DNA of 64,000 nt from Limnomonas spitsbergensis (GCA_037349105.1 JAYJMM010000102.1:2232001-2296000), one strand, 5' to 3'; shown: positions 32,001 to 42,258, counted from the first letter of the stretch. The notes: generated from the sequence alone by a model not told the origin. Translations and numbers: made by a program.

Positions 32001-35000
32001 TCCATTATGATGCAGCATAACAATGAGCAGGCCAACATGCCCCCCCTCCCCCATCCTTCGGCCTGAGCTCAGCCTGACTTCAACAAATCAACACACAGGT
32101 TTGGTTTCCAACGGCCCATGGTCCTGCCCAGCGGGGTCAGCCTGACGAACCCTAAATGAAACACTGTTGCACATACAGGTGGCAATCGTTGGCGATCCCG
32201 TGCCAGGTTCCATCGTCGTGACGACGAAGATCATCGCAGACACCCCCGAATCCGTGCCAGTCCTCGAGGTGGCTGTCGCCAAGTTCCTGGTTGCGGCATC
32301 CGCCTTCACGGCAGCTTCCCCCGAGAAGACGGCGGCGGCCAACCCTCTGGGCCCAGCCTTCACAACCGCTTATGGAGTGACGGCCATGCGCATCGACATT
32401 GTGGGAGGCACAGGAGCGGTGGGTGCACTTCCAATTCTGAGCGTGGGTTTAAAATATTATAAGCTGCATTTTTTTTGTGTATTCTTGATATCGGGTATCG
32501 ATTTCGAATTCAAAATCGTTGAAATAGTGGGAGGCAGGGGAGCAGCAAGCACACTTAGAATCTGGGCGGGGTCTCAATGTAGGGGTGGATTTTGAATCTG
32601 GGAGTTGGCTTCGAATCTTGGCCTGTGTCGGACTTCGAAATCTGAACCTGTTGATTTTGAATAAAAAAATAGCACTATGAGGTAGAGGCAGGCCGATCAA
32701 TCAAGTGTGCCCAGATCTGGTGGCGAATGCATTGTGGAGCTTATTGCTCTGCGTGAGGTTTGTCATCTCAACGTCCGTCCTCTTCCGACCCCTCGGCTTC
32801 AAGATCATGGGTTTGCCATCAGCGCCAGTTCTCTCCCTGCCCCTTGCTTCTATAGGCTCTATAGCCACTCTCAGCTTTCGCTCACCCTCAGCTGCAAGCT
32901 ATTTACAGGCCTGAATCTCTCCATGCACCTCATAAACATGCACTCAAACTCAGCACATGTTCAAAGCGTTGACAAATCATTTTCAGATTCTCAGTATTGA
33001 GCTTGTTACTCAAGTTTCTCTTGCTCTGCATGTGCAGGCTGGGCCTGTACCTAACACCCTTCTCACTCATGTTTTTTTGAGGTTGACCGGTCTCTGCAGT
33101 GCCACTCGTGACATCTGACTGGCACAGCAGGACCCTGTACTTCTCAACAGCCCATGTGGGACAGGCTGTGAATGAGCCATAGCAACCAAAACCACTTCTG
33201 ACCCCTTGGTTGTTAGGACTGCAGTATGGCAGTCAATCCTAGAGGTGCAAGGGTAAACTGGCATACCATCTCTTGCCCACTTTGACAGGCATGGAATCAT
33301 ATTTTCATCCCACAAGCTGTAAATTGAATCAAACCACACCCATATCTGTTCCCTCGTTGTCCCCCCTTGCCCTCCTGTCTCACAGTCCCCCCGGCTGCTG
33401 ACAGTTTTCCCTTGCCCTCCTGTCTCCCAGTTCCCCCGCAGCTGACAGTCCCCCCCCCCCCCCTCCTGTCTCACAGCATTTTACAGCTCCCAATCTGAAC
33501 TGTTGCCTCTGCCCTTCCCCACAGCTTACCATATCCCCTTGCCCTCCTGTCTCCCAGTTCCCCCGCGGCTGACAGTCCCCCCCCCCCATCCTGCCTCACA
33601 TCAGTTTACAGCTCCCACTCTGTTCTGTTGTCTCTGCCCTTCCCCACAGCTGACACTTTCCCTACGCCCTCCTGTCTCCCAGTTCCCCCGCAGCCTGACC
33701 TGCTCCCCGTCCACCCTTGGCTACGCCTGCTCGCTGCGTCTGTCCGACGGCCAGTCCATCCTTCACTGGAGCCTGGGGGGGACCATGCCGGCAAACAGCT
33801 GTACCGGCAGCAATGTAACTGGAATGACTGACATGAACATGCTGCACATGGCCCTAGAAAGCAAGACGTCAGGTGGGTTGCGCTTGGTCAGGTGGGAACG
33901 CAGGGTCTGAGAGGCTCTGCATCATGCTTTGGGTTATTCAGGCCTAGTCCTCCCTTGCAATCTCGAAGCCCTCAGTCTGCTGGTTAGCCTAGCCTCCTCT
34001 TGCCCATTTTAAATCACCCAGCCCTCCTCTCTGGCCTGCCTCCAGTGCGACCTGTCCAGGCTACGTGGGAGTTAGATGTGAAGCCTCCACTCCCGTCCCT
34101 GTCCATTTTAAATCACCCAGCCCTCCTCCCCGGCCTGCCTCCAGTGCGACATGCCCAGACTATGTTGGTGTTGGATTTGAAGCCTCCACCCCGTCCCTGT
34201 CCATTTGCAATCACCCAGCCCTCCTCCCTTGCCTGCCTCCAATTTGACCTGTCCAGGCTATGTGGGTGTTGGCTTTGGGGCCTCCAACACCATGTTCAGC
34301 AGCGACGTGGTCATGGGCTGGGTGGACAGCAATCAACGCGCAATGGTGCGCCACTTTCTAATATAGTAATATAGCACGCACCATGCCACCTTGAGCAGGC
34401 AGCTGGGCGGCCACCGCAGGGCCGATAGAGAACCTTGGCCGGCCCAACTGCTGGGGGCTCAAGCACTTGAAGCGCCCAATAATGTCCACTGAATGCCTCT
34501 GATTTGTCATCTAACGCCGGACATCACGAATTCTTAAATATCTTAATGAGAAGACGTCCTGTGCATGAGCGGAGCCTCCCAGCTGGGTCAAGGGTTGAGA
34601 ACCTAACGCCGGCTTCTGACCCATGCACAGGTGGACGAGTGGAACATCCCAGAGGGGGACTATTATTTCATGACCGAGGCGACTGTTGCTCGGCCTGTCT
34701 GGACCACCTTCAAGGCAGTCTCGCAGCAGGTCAGTTCCAGGGGGGATTAAAGGGTGTGCCAGGTCACCTTTGGCAGGCTGCTGGTCAGCCATCCACCTGG
34801 GTATATGGAGGATGAAAGGGTGGTCGGTGGCCCAAGCAGAGGTGCTTGCTGCTGGTCAGCCATCCACCTGGGTATATAGAGGATGAAAGGGTGGTCGGTG
34901 GCCCAAGCAGAGGTGCTTGATGCATCAGGCCTGCTCGGACTCAGGCCATGATATAGCTGGATTGAAGCTGAAGGACGCTAAAATAAGCAGGGATCAGGTT

Positions 35001-38000
35001 CCAAGGATACTGGCATTCAAATTGGTGGTGCACCCTCATTTTTTACAAGGGTTGTGTTTAAATACACTGTTGCGGTTAAATGAAATGCTGTGCAAGCGTC
35101 ATACCAGCTTTTAAAATCTGCTATCTGGATCCTAAGTTAGGAACCTTCGGCATTGTCTTCTCGCAACCTCTGCACTAATCTCTACCCCTCCCTCCCTTCC
35201 CCCTCACTTTTCCTTGCAGGCTGCAACTAGCACGTCCCCTACCGTCACGATTGTATGCTTCTCTCGCCCACTGAAAGCCCCCTCGGCATCTGTTTCAGGC
35301 GCCCTGACAGCAGACGCACCGGTAAGCGGCCCAATTATGAAACCAGTTGATAACATGCAATGGACTTATGAGATACCAGCACGGCCTGGGTGCATGGATT
35401 GTTCTGGGAGCCTCATAATCTGCGATGAGCGCATGCATGAGGTTTGGATACCAATTTGCCATGCTAGGGCATTTGATTCACTTCATACGCAGGTTTCAAA
35501 GCTGTACGTCAGTGGCACTCCATATGTGCCTAAGCGTAAGCCTTTTAGCTTGGCTTCTAAGCTGTTCAGTGAGGCCTTCATGATAATTGTCTACCGCCCT
35601 GCCTCCAAGCACCTCTGGAGAACCAAGCCAGCCATTCCTGCCTGAGTAGGTGACAGTCCCCCCCCCCCCCCCCAGAGCTGTACATAGATATTTGCATGTA
35701 GGTACTGTTTTAAATGTATCAGTACCAGTATGGTAGAACATGATTACATGAATAAAACAGCCCCCCCCCCTACCTTCTCTTCCCTGCCCCCACAGGCAAG
35801 GCTGGTGTATGCCGTGGCTGATAACGGCGTGACCGAGTTTGGTGTGTCACACACCATCAGGGGAGCGCTGACGCTGGGTCTGGCGTCAGGGACTGCTGCC
35901 GAGGTCGATGTGAGCAGCAGAGAGGCAGTGGGATCATAAGGGCGATGCAGGCCGCACGGGAAGCCAGGTTTTCTCTCATAAAACAAGTTTCTGAATGCGC
36001 TTAAGCCCGTAGTAGCCGGCACACAGTTGAACATGGGTTGATGCAGGGTGCGGCATAATGTTGAAGACTTCAAAGTCTCAGTTTAGTTATAAGGGTAAGG
36101 GTTACAGCACGAGGGTGACAGATGTAGAGCTCTTGCCCATCTGATCGGCATAGCGTCATACCAATTTTGAATTCAATTCGAATTCAATTTGAGCATGAAC
36201 TTGCGAAAGAAGCCACGCCCTCGTGCGCCCCAGGTGTACAGCCAGGCAGGATGGATGTTTGAGCATGGCATCCTTATGTCGGTCAATTCAAATTTGAATT
36301 CAAACTTGTGCGCACCCCCCTCAGGTGTGCAGCTGGACAGGATGGACACTCGTGTACGACATCCTCATGCCCGTCAGTTTGAATTTGAATATCAACTTGT
36401 GTGCACCTCCGCCCCCCCACCAGGTGTACAGCCGGGCAGGATGGCTGCGCATACACGGCATCCTCATGACCGTGGCGTGGGTGGGCCTCCTGCCTATGGG
36501 GATCCTCAGCGCTCGCCACAAGTAAGCCAAGGGACCCGCGGTCGGGGTTTATAATTGTGTTCAAGATTGTGTGTCGTTCCCTGGGGTGCTGTGTGGTACT
36601 TGGGTTTGTCTCCGACTGTTGGACGGTCTCATGCTTGCCAGCTGCCTTCTTCAGTCTGGAAGGCCTGAAAAGCCTGAAACTCAGGGTAGGGCAGTATAAC
36701 TCAACTGATGCACTGGTACAAGGGGTGTTGCATGCAAACATGAATACCGGTATTTGCAACAGTCCCTCCGTATTTTGCCATGACACCTATCCCACGGTAG
36801 GGACTAGGAGTGCCCCCAGAGCATGGACAGGCCCTGCAAGGCATCTACTGGCTCGCAGCATAGTTTGCTCCCTCCTCTCTGTCCCCCGACCCCTGCACTT
36901 TGGTCTTGTGTAGGTGGCTGCAAGGTTCCAATCCCTCAAAGGTCTTTGGATTGCTGCCCTGGTTCATTGTCCATGTGGCCATGCAGCTGTCAGGCACAGC
37001 TGTCTTTGTTGCCGGCTTTGTGATCGCATGGCTGTACCTGCCAGGCCCGGGGCAAGGTGAGGGCCCAGGCAACACAGTCAGCATGCCGTTTGTGACGTTT
37101 CAGGTATTTCTATTCCGCTATGAGGGTCCAAGATATCAAACTGAATTTGAATTTTGGAACACAAGCAGCATGCCAGTTCGAAATGGAAAGCGGAACGCGA
37201 TTTGCCTAACCGAACCACTAACTGAGTTGTTACAATTTCAAGCTGAGTCGGTAAACGCGACGTGGTCCGGGCAAGACATCTGTGACATCAGGTTTTTGCA
37301 GTACACCGTGTGGCGCCAAGATAGCAAGTTGGGTTAAAATCTGGGGTATAGCCCAAAGAGTCTGTCGGGCGTGGGTGTGAAATGCATATATATGTAGCGT
37401 TGCAAGATTTCTAGCCCGTCCCGGGGCTTGTATCCCAGTGTCCGTCAACGTCTCCATCAGACCACCTAAGCAAGCTACAGGGCAGCCTCTACTGGGCTGA
37501 TGGGGATTTAACCTCATCAGCCTGTGGGAGAAGGTTGGGATAGGTGGAGCAAGCCCTGCTGCTTGAGCTCTCAAGCTGAATTGTAGTTGAAACGCCCTGT
37601 ACATACAATCATGTACCCATTTCTGATGTTGTTACCTTGGCAGGTATGTGGCATAGTCAGCAAGGCATGGCGCCTTAGAGGGCCCTCACAAGCCGCACAT
37701 GGCACCTGGGGGCGGAAATGGCACCTGTGGGCAGTTTTACTCCTTGAGGGAGCCAGCAAAACTGCTTATAGCACCTGGGGGCACCTGATGAGGCGCTCTT
37801 GGCATTTGAGGGCGCACATGCCCTGCTCAACGCCACCTGCGAAGATGCCGATAGCACTTGAGACTGCAAAGTGCCATGGCCATTTTTTTAAATCATAAAA
37901 ATCAAGGTTCAGCCTCTTTTGCAAGCGAACTGAACCTTAATTATTGCTAGCTGTAGTTGTGCAGCCAAGATATACAGACCAAGCAGTGCTGCATAGCTTT

Positions 38001-39173
38001 CTCTTTCTTTCCTTCTTAGTGCCGCATTGACTCATCCTGAACACGAGTACGGGTGTGCCTCTTTTCAAAGGTGAACTTACTGGAGGTGCTGCCGGCAAGA
38101 CGCACCAGGTGCTCGGCACGATAGTCATGGGGCTACTGGGCATGCAGGTGAGAGGGGAGGTGGCGCCAACTCCGGATTGCCTTTCAAGCTTCTTGATGTG
38201 CTGTGACATTAAATGTCTTCCTCGCTTACGCTTACACGAACTGCCTTCCTACTGAGTTTTGACAATCCACAATCGATGTTAACTGTGATCAAGGTAAAGG
38301 GCATGTGCATTTCCCCTGCTGACTTTTTCGACCCCGTCCCCTCCTGCAGGTGCTCCTGGCCTTTGTCCGTCCCCATCCTGGCACTCCCAAGCGCCCAGTG
38401 TGGAACCTGATGCACCACTGGACTGGCCGCATCACACTTCTGTCTGCCTGGACCACCATCTACCTGGGCATCTACTTAGCCCACAGCTCCCTGGCCTACA
38501 AGATCAGCTACACCGAGTGGCTGGTGCGCAACCCTAGGGGGTCGACATTATAGGTCCAGGTTTCTGGGGCTGAACTCAGGGGCGAAGGTGTCCAGGCATC
38601 AGAGCGTTTAAATCTCAGGACGGGGATGCTTTTTTGCATGGTCACGTCAGGAGATGAGTAGGCGGATCATTGTCCCATGCATGTCATCGAGCCATGGGTT
38701 ATGAATCAACCCAGCCAGGGCGCAGTCCTCCCTTGTCCTCCACTTTCACGGACTGCCTAACGCCAGGGCGCAGTCCTGCAGTCTTTTACTTTCACCAACC
38801 CCTTTACACTAGAGTGCACTACCCCAATGTTCTACATTCATGAACCGCTTAGCGCTAGGGTGCAGTCCTGCAATGTTCAACTTAAATGAACCGCTATGTC
38901 CAGGTTCCAAGCTTTCCTTCATCATTGCCCCCTCCCCCCGATGGGGGAACCAATGGATCGCAGGTACCCGTTGTCATCTGCATGGCTGCAGTGGTTGTGG
39001 CTGACGTACTCCTCACCGGCCTGCGCCAAAAGAGGGTTCCAAAGGTCATGTGTGATCAACGAGCAGACGCCACGATTGAGGTGGAGGCAGGCAGAAACAA
39101 GCAGGGTGTTGAGGGCGTCAACCTAGGCAGCCAGGCCTCACTTCGCATGCATGTGTTGCCGATCTCAAGGTGA
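23789..39173 (+). CDS. Reeler-DOMON-cytochrome b561 membrane protein (multi-exon)
   Basis: Plus-strand gene assembled from splice signals and phase. Exons: 23789-23958, 24260-24356, 24831-24922, 25386-25491, 25946-26040, [link unresolved], 30155-30370, 30676-31326, 32179-32418, 33683-33872, 34257-34345, 34631-34729, 35220-35321, 35796-35903, 36424-36521, 36914-37056, 38071-38147, 38350-38523, 38964-39173. Every junction quoted has GT-AG; reading phase agrees except across 26040-30155 and is unconfirmed between the two Pro-rich exons. The product resembles animal FRRS1/SDR2: signal peptide, Reeler, DOMON, b561. DOMON-b561 proteins pass electrons across a membrane, typically ascorbate to ferric iron or a radical, so a plasma-membrane or endomembrane reductase is likely. 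Substrate is unknown. Confidence 0.88.
26062..26760 (+). other. Unrecognised open frames inside the Reeler gene intron
   Basis: Two adjacent plus-strand frames (26062-26478 and 26513-26749) are basic or Ala-rich and read like fragments of one decayed protein (TKFSKLTGANYSKALKQIL; then an Ala-rich coiled stretch). They lie upstream of the hAT transposase remnant and may be its N-terminal part. I recognise no domain. Confidence 0.3.
27035..27209 (+). repeat. Direct repeat of about 75 bp
   Basis: 27035-27112 and 27135-27209 share CGTAGAT, TGCTTCAAC and CATCTAATCC with a dozen or so differences. They lie in the interval between the unrecognised frames and the hAT remnant. Origin unknown. Confidence 0.6.
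27770..28897 (+). mobile_element. Decayed hAT-family transposase, interrupted by a MITE
   Basis: The C-terminal part holds the hAT dimerisation signature: TAMVERGFSMHRLFKHRLSN (28480-28539), continued after a frameshift near 28542 by HVLTLDSLMRVK. Upstream are SIAREIIQGLDSRF and FRIFDPSYYKG, with an in-frame stop at 28136-28138. A 179-bp MITE splits the coding sequence at 27845-28023; reading from the left flank into the right flank across one TA restores the frame (SGD then KEIVLPSG). The end is acidic (ESEWETDDDLPLDQLE). Terminal repeats and the N-terminus were not found. It is nested in an intron of the Reeler gene on the same strand. Confidence 0.82.
27845..28023. mobile_element. MITE copy 1, TA-flanked, inside the hAT remnant
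   Basis: 179 bp with terminal inverted repeats CCGTAGAC...GTCTACGG, extended by an imperfect TTTGCCTCCG match, flanked by TA on both sides (27843-27844 and 28024-28025). A second copy is at 61372-61548, sharing the ends and much of the interior (CGCCACTTTTGGGAC, GCGCGCTTTAGCTAAAAACT). TA duplication suggests mobilisation by a Tc1/mariner-type transposase. No coding capacity. Confidence 0.85.
29050..29250. repeat. Cluster of TTCGGC / GCCGAA motifs
   Basis: About ten occurrences of GCCGAA or TTCGGC in both orientations alternate within 170 bases, in an A-rich background. Adjacent pairs could form short stems such as CCTTCGGC with GCCGAAGG. Purpose unknown; it lies just past the hAT remnant. 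Confidence 0.55.
29481..29594. repeat. 24-bp inverted repeat pair, possible small MITE
   Basis: 29481-29504 and 29571-29594 are reverse complements with one mismatch (ACGGAGG...CAACGAGTAC), enclosing 66 bases. It could be a small foldback element. No target duplication is evident. Confidence 0.65.
29987..30882 (+). repeat. Tandem duplication carrying the Pro-rich exon
   Basis: 29987-30370 and 30508-30882 are tandem copies, showing the same GCATAGGAATTC start, CTTGAAACAGACGA, TATTCAGACAAA, a CCCCAG acceptor, a Pro-rich exon and a GACAG or GATAG/GTGAG donor. The exon copies (30155-30370 and 30676-30882) are multiples of three, so one, the other or both could be spliced without breaking the frame. 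Confidence 0.85.
30155..31326 (+). CDS. Pro-rich, acidic linker exons
   Basis: Exon copy 1 (30155-30370) encodes a Pro/Val/Ala-rich stretch. Exon copy 2 starts at 30676 and stays open past its own conserved donor to 31326, adding an Asp/Asn-rich run (DDDNDDDNNEDNDNDDDP), then Thr/Pro repeats and a folded-looking end (FKQQYIKAMATALGVAEHQ). The 31326 donor is phase 0 and fits the next exon. Composition suggests an extracellular, probably glycosylated spacer between Reeler and the later domains. Retention or removal of 30883 onwards may be alternative splicing. Confidence 0.72.
31840..31945 (-). repeat. Dispersed intronic repeat, partial copy (minus)
   Basis: Contains GCAAGCCCTGCTGCTTGGG and CTGTAGGCTAGTCAAGGT, matching the minus-strand copy at 61015-61180. 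Part of a family of about 170 bp found in introns throughout 31-63 kb. Confidence 0.65.
32179..32418 (+). CDS. Exon for an unassigned beta-rich extracellular segment
   Basis: An 80-codon phase-0 exon (VAIVGDPVPGSIVVTTKIIA...RIDIVGGTGA) continuing from FNTLLSTPYAMTGFKQQYIK in the previous exon. The pattern of a helix followed by strands with hydrophobic alternation is reminiscent of SEA-like modules in algal cell-surface proteins; that is a guess from pattern, not a recognised motif. Both splice sites are good. Confidence 0.7.
33363..33690 (+). repeat. Tandem copies of the acceptor region of the first DOMON exon
   Basis: The true acceptor context, CTCCTGTCTCCCAG then TTCCCCCGCAG (33669-33693), recurs at about 33417 and 33541 (period about 125) and in decayed form near 33370. 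Each copy retains CAG at the splice position and the first exon bases, interspersed with poly-C tracts. Confidence 0.8.
33683..35903 (+). CDS. DOMON domain exons
   Basis: Five exons (33683-33872, 34257-34345, 34631-34729, 35220-35321, 35796-35903), all phase-consistent. Key stretches are LTCSPSTLGYACSLRLSDG and ILHWSLGG, then GYVGVGFGASNTMFSSDVVM and GWVDSNQ, then VTIVCFSRPL and LVYAVADNG. GWVGVGF-like plus SD-VMGWV is the DOMON core. In this family DOMON binds haem or a sugar on the outer face and donates to the b561 haem. The first exon acceptor and the second exon acceptor each sit at the end of tandem ghost copies. Confidence 0.88.
34010..34290 (+). repeat. Three tandem copies of an intron end plus DOMON exon start
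   Basis: A unit of about 98 bp comprising CACCCAGCCCTCCTC, the CCAG acceptor and the first 35 or so exon bases. Ghost acceptors end at 34059 and 34158, and the true one at 34256. Ghost exon starts read YVGVRCEAS and YVGVGFEAS against the real YVGVGFGAS. Units 1 and 2 are 99 bp apart, so the ghost frame stays open. Confidence 0.88.
34372..34475 (+). repeat. Dispersed intronic repeat, diverged partial copy
   Basis: CGCACCATGCCACC, GCAGCTGGGCGGCCACC and a CTTGAAGC end match the family pattern (compare 44655-44825). Directly downstream of a DOMON exon. Confidence 0.55.
34780..34975 (+). repeat. Tandem 70-bp duplication running into a dispersed-repeat tail
   Basis: GCTGGTCAGCCATCCACC...GCAGAGGTGCTTG is repeated twice (34783-34849 and 34853-34919), almost identical. 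The second copy continues into GGCCATGATATAGCTGGATT, the tail of the dispersed intronic family. Confidence 0.75.
36180..36460 (+). repeat. Three tandem copies of the acceptor and start of the first b561 exon
   Basis: CCAGGTGTACAGCC...GGATGG...GGCATCCTCATG occurs after 36233, after 36324 and at the true exon start 36424. The ghosts encode VYSQAGWMFEHGILM and VCSWTGWTLVYDILM next to the real VYSRAGWLRIHGILM. Each unit ends in an AATTTGAATTCAA-like spacer. Confidence 0.88.
36424..39173 (+). CDS. Cytochrome b561 transmembrane exons
   Basis: Five exons, all in phase: 36424-36521, 36914-37056, 38071-38147, 38350-38523 and 38964-39173. Together they give five membrane helices. The four haem-ligand histidines are present: RIHGILM, FIVHVAMQ, KTHQVLG and NLMHHWTGR. 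RPHPGTPKRPVWN and ITLLSAWTTIYLGIYLA are typical of this family. The last exon runs VPVVICMAAVVVADVLL to a stop at 39171-39173; a donor-like AAAG/GTCATG at 39044 means the tail could instead be spliced. Two haems in a four-His bundle pass one electron across the membrane. Confidence 0.92.
37440..37600 (+). repeat. Dispersed intronic repeat, rearranged copy
   Basis: The start (ACCACC...CTACTGGGCTGATGGGGAT) and end (AGCTGAATTGTAGTTGAA) are in forward orientation, but the middle GCAAGCCCTGCTGCTTG is inverted relative to other forward copies. It may be two nested fragments. Confidence 0.5.
38715..38895 (+). repeat. Degenerate tandem repeat of about 60 bp in the last intron
   Basis: GCCAGGGCGCAGTCCT... 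and CTTTCAC...CCGCTTAGCGC motifs recur at 38716, 38763 and 38853 with drift. No coding meaning. Confidence 0.55.
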
Positions 39174-42100
39174 TGGCAATGCAAAGTGGCCCTGGACCAA
39201 CCCAGCACTATGCGATGGGCCCTGTTGTTTTCCTAGGAGGGAATCGAGGGCTTCAATCAGGGTAGCCAGGACGTGTTGTGCAGACTTTGGGTACGAGCTA
39301 GAAGAGTGACTTGTGCAGCTAGGGGCTATTCTGCTGCGTCAAAAACGGTTAACAGTTTAAATCGGTGAACATGCTGTGATAGAGGACTAGTTGAATATCG
39401 AGGGAGGGCATGCAGGCATGTAGGCCCACATGGAGTGACCTTCGTGACCTTTGATGTAGGCAAGTTTGTTATGCGGAAAATGAAATCAAAGTGCCACGAT
39501 GTAACAGCTGTTTGTCAAAGATGCCCATTCAAGACGGGCGGGATGCGCGCTCAGGCCAAGATGACATTTAGTGTGACCGACACCAAGGTAGAACGCACTG
39601 GGCAGATGCTTGCGCATCGAAGCTTCTCACTTTTTGATGGTGCCATCAAATGAAGGAATCGTTGCTATTTACGCGAGCAACTACCAGCAGTGGGCGTAAG
39701 CGTGTCCCGGCCAAAAGTCGTTTTGACACCCCGAGCAACGACACGCTTGCAGATCACCATCAGAAAGCGTAATGCCACGAGTTACAGCTTTCGACATGCC
39801 AAACAGCCTCAGAAGTCAAGAGACGGGTGAATAATCGGCGATTCGTTGGAACACACGCACGGACACACGGGCGCGCCCGCGGGCGGACAAAAAGGGCAGG
39901 TAGGGATCCCTTTATGCTGCTAAAGACAGCACTCGGGTATCAGCGGGCAGGCACGTCTTGACCGTTGGTGCTGTGAGACAGCAGTGGATGAGATGGTCAA
40001 GAAGGGCGGGGTGCGCGGCATCATGCCAGCCGCCGGCATTCTGTGCAGGCGTACAGGCACCGTAAAGCTGCCATGCTGGGCTGGAAGGGAGGTGACAGCA
40101 ACACGGCTGAGTCGCTGAGACGCCGCAAGATACCTTTGTAGCAGGGTCAGCAACGCTCCCATACCTCCCATGCACGTACGCCCCCCCATTCTTCTGACCG
40201 AGTCCATCCCTGGCATGCATGCATGACGTACCTAGCTATTTCGTTCCCCTCTGTATAAGTCAGCCCATACGTTACTTCTTCGAGGGCTATGTCCCAGTCA
40301 GTCTGATCCCGTCCAAAGAAGGAATGAAATGCCCTTTCACTGGCTCCTGTTGGCTCTGCTGATTTTGTCCAGGTAAATATTTTCAGTGCGAAAGGTCGCG
40401 CAGCTGACTTCGCCCACTCAAACATGGGGCTGCGATGTCTGCAGTGTTCACCATAACATCGATATTTGTACGGACCTCTAATTCCGCCACCCCTGCCGCT
40501 GCCGCTGCATTCCCTGGCGATAGTTATCATCCCGTTTTCCCCCAAATACTGGAACTGAAAAATGTGTTTGCTTGCAGAAATTCAGGTGAAGTGGCATGAG
40601 AAAAAACTACCAGGATAAATGGAACCAAACACGTGTAGGGGCCTGGCCTCTACCCTCGGCAAGGGTCAATTCCCAGTACATTCCAGTAAATTCCCTGACG
40701 CTTGCCTTTATATTGCGGTACCCCTTTTAAATTGAACTTATTCAGCGGATGATGGGTGCATGCTCGGGTACATGCTTGAATTGTGTGCCATACTAGCATT
40801 GCCAATTGAGTGCCACCATGTGTGCTTGAAGGCACGGTGGCGTCACCCTACCGGTATTCTTTATTCTATAATCGGGGCACCCCCTGGGGATGCTGACATT
40901 TTGGCTTGCTGAGAAACCTCAGGGACTCTCGCTGTTTATTTCAGGGGGCTTTCGAAGTTTCGAGGGGTCGGTCTGAAAGAAAGGAGTGACCTCATCACCC
41001 GTACTTCTCGAGCCACATGTTTTAGAGACGGGGTACTGAGTATTGACCTATGCACTTTGAGAAGGGTACTCTAAATTACGTCAAACGTGTTTTTAAAGGG
41101 TTTTGCTCGGGGGTTTGGACCAGCCACCCTTTTGCTTAGACGTTTGTTAACCGCTGGTCCCTGGAACCTCAACGTTCACCTTGGACAGTGGGTGGTCGAA
41201 TCCTGGCAGGCCCTTTGCAGTTATGTCGTCATTGCTAAAGATTCCCAAGGACTCCTTTGTTACTCGGGGAAGGGAAGCTGGTGAGCCATATCAAAAATGC
41301 TCAATCTGTGGGCCCTAGAGTCTTGGCCGTTGTTTGGCCAAGGGACAAAGTTTCGGCAAGTTTCATCAAGCATTTCCGAGACGGGATCTCCTAGATATAT
41401 ATCTAATACCCCACCCTGGGTTGCTTCAGCAAGAATTCGGCTTGAACCAGCAGCCTGCAGCCGGCTGGGTGGAAAATCAGTGGAATAACGGGCAAGCCCT
41501 GCTGTCCACGCCACCAGTCGTACGCCGATCACGATTTAGTCCTCAATGCCGCTTGCTTGGACCCAGTGGTAGCAACCCCGTATTCCCATCAAGGGAGTCT
41601 GGTGCACACTAAAAGAAAAGTTGTGTTCCTTCCCCCCTCTCTTCCTTTTAGTTCCTCCTCCAATCCCTTCTGAACAACTGGGCGCCCACGCGGCCGAGCT
41701 TTGAGCGGGCCCAGAGGTGTAACGTTATTGACTAAGAAAAAAGTGGGGGGGCAGCCAGCCGGGCCTACCGGCTGCCTCCCCGGTGCACAGATTCATGATC
41801 ACTCAGGGGGCATACTCCCGAGCCTTGTAAACGCTCATGAACCAGTTCGAAAGCCAGTAAATTCAGCAAACACAGGTGGTGCAACGGCGCTTATGGACTC
41901 CAGAAGGGCAATAATATGTAACCCAGACAAACGCCGGTACTCAGGACTGCCGCAAACTGCCGGTGCCTATCATTTCATCCATCCATACCACTACCGAATA
42001 CTAGTAGAGCAAAAAGAAAACAGGATCCACAGATAGGTTCAATACTTCGACATCATTCAGTAGATTACATGTTGGTAAATATCAAGTACCTGGATCGATC

Positions 42101-42258
42101 TCTGGCACAGACTGTACCGCCAAGAGGCACTCGGGCACAGGTCCCCAAGCGCTAGCGTTATGACGCCGCTGACTGCCCACCCCCCTGCTGAGTCAGGTGC
42201 TCAGTCCTCTAGTACTCAAGTTCCTAGGCTGCGCAGTGCCATCCCCCGCCCAGCAGAG
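39174..42258. other. Interval between two convergent genes
   Basis: No confident gene. Several short minus-strand frames around 39912-40545 lack recognisable motifs. At 41651-41716 (plus) a possible exon reads FLLQSLLNNWAPTRPSFERA, similar in rhythm to the last helix of tyrosine-kinase-like domains (CW..P..RPSF) and flanked by AG and GTGTAA; it has no supporting exons. The 3' ends of both neighbouring genes must lie here. Confidence 0.4.
42065..42069 (-). terminator. Possible TGTAA polyadenylation signal of the kinase gene
   Basis: TGTAA on the minus strand about 190 bases after the kinase stop. Chlorophycean green algae commonly use TGTAA. A five-base motif alone is weak evidence. Confidence 0.3.

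Noticed and set aside
39912..40545. Minus-strand frames of 98-132 codons
   Set aside because: No domain, splice support or codon pattern; overlapping frames are equally open.
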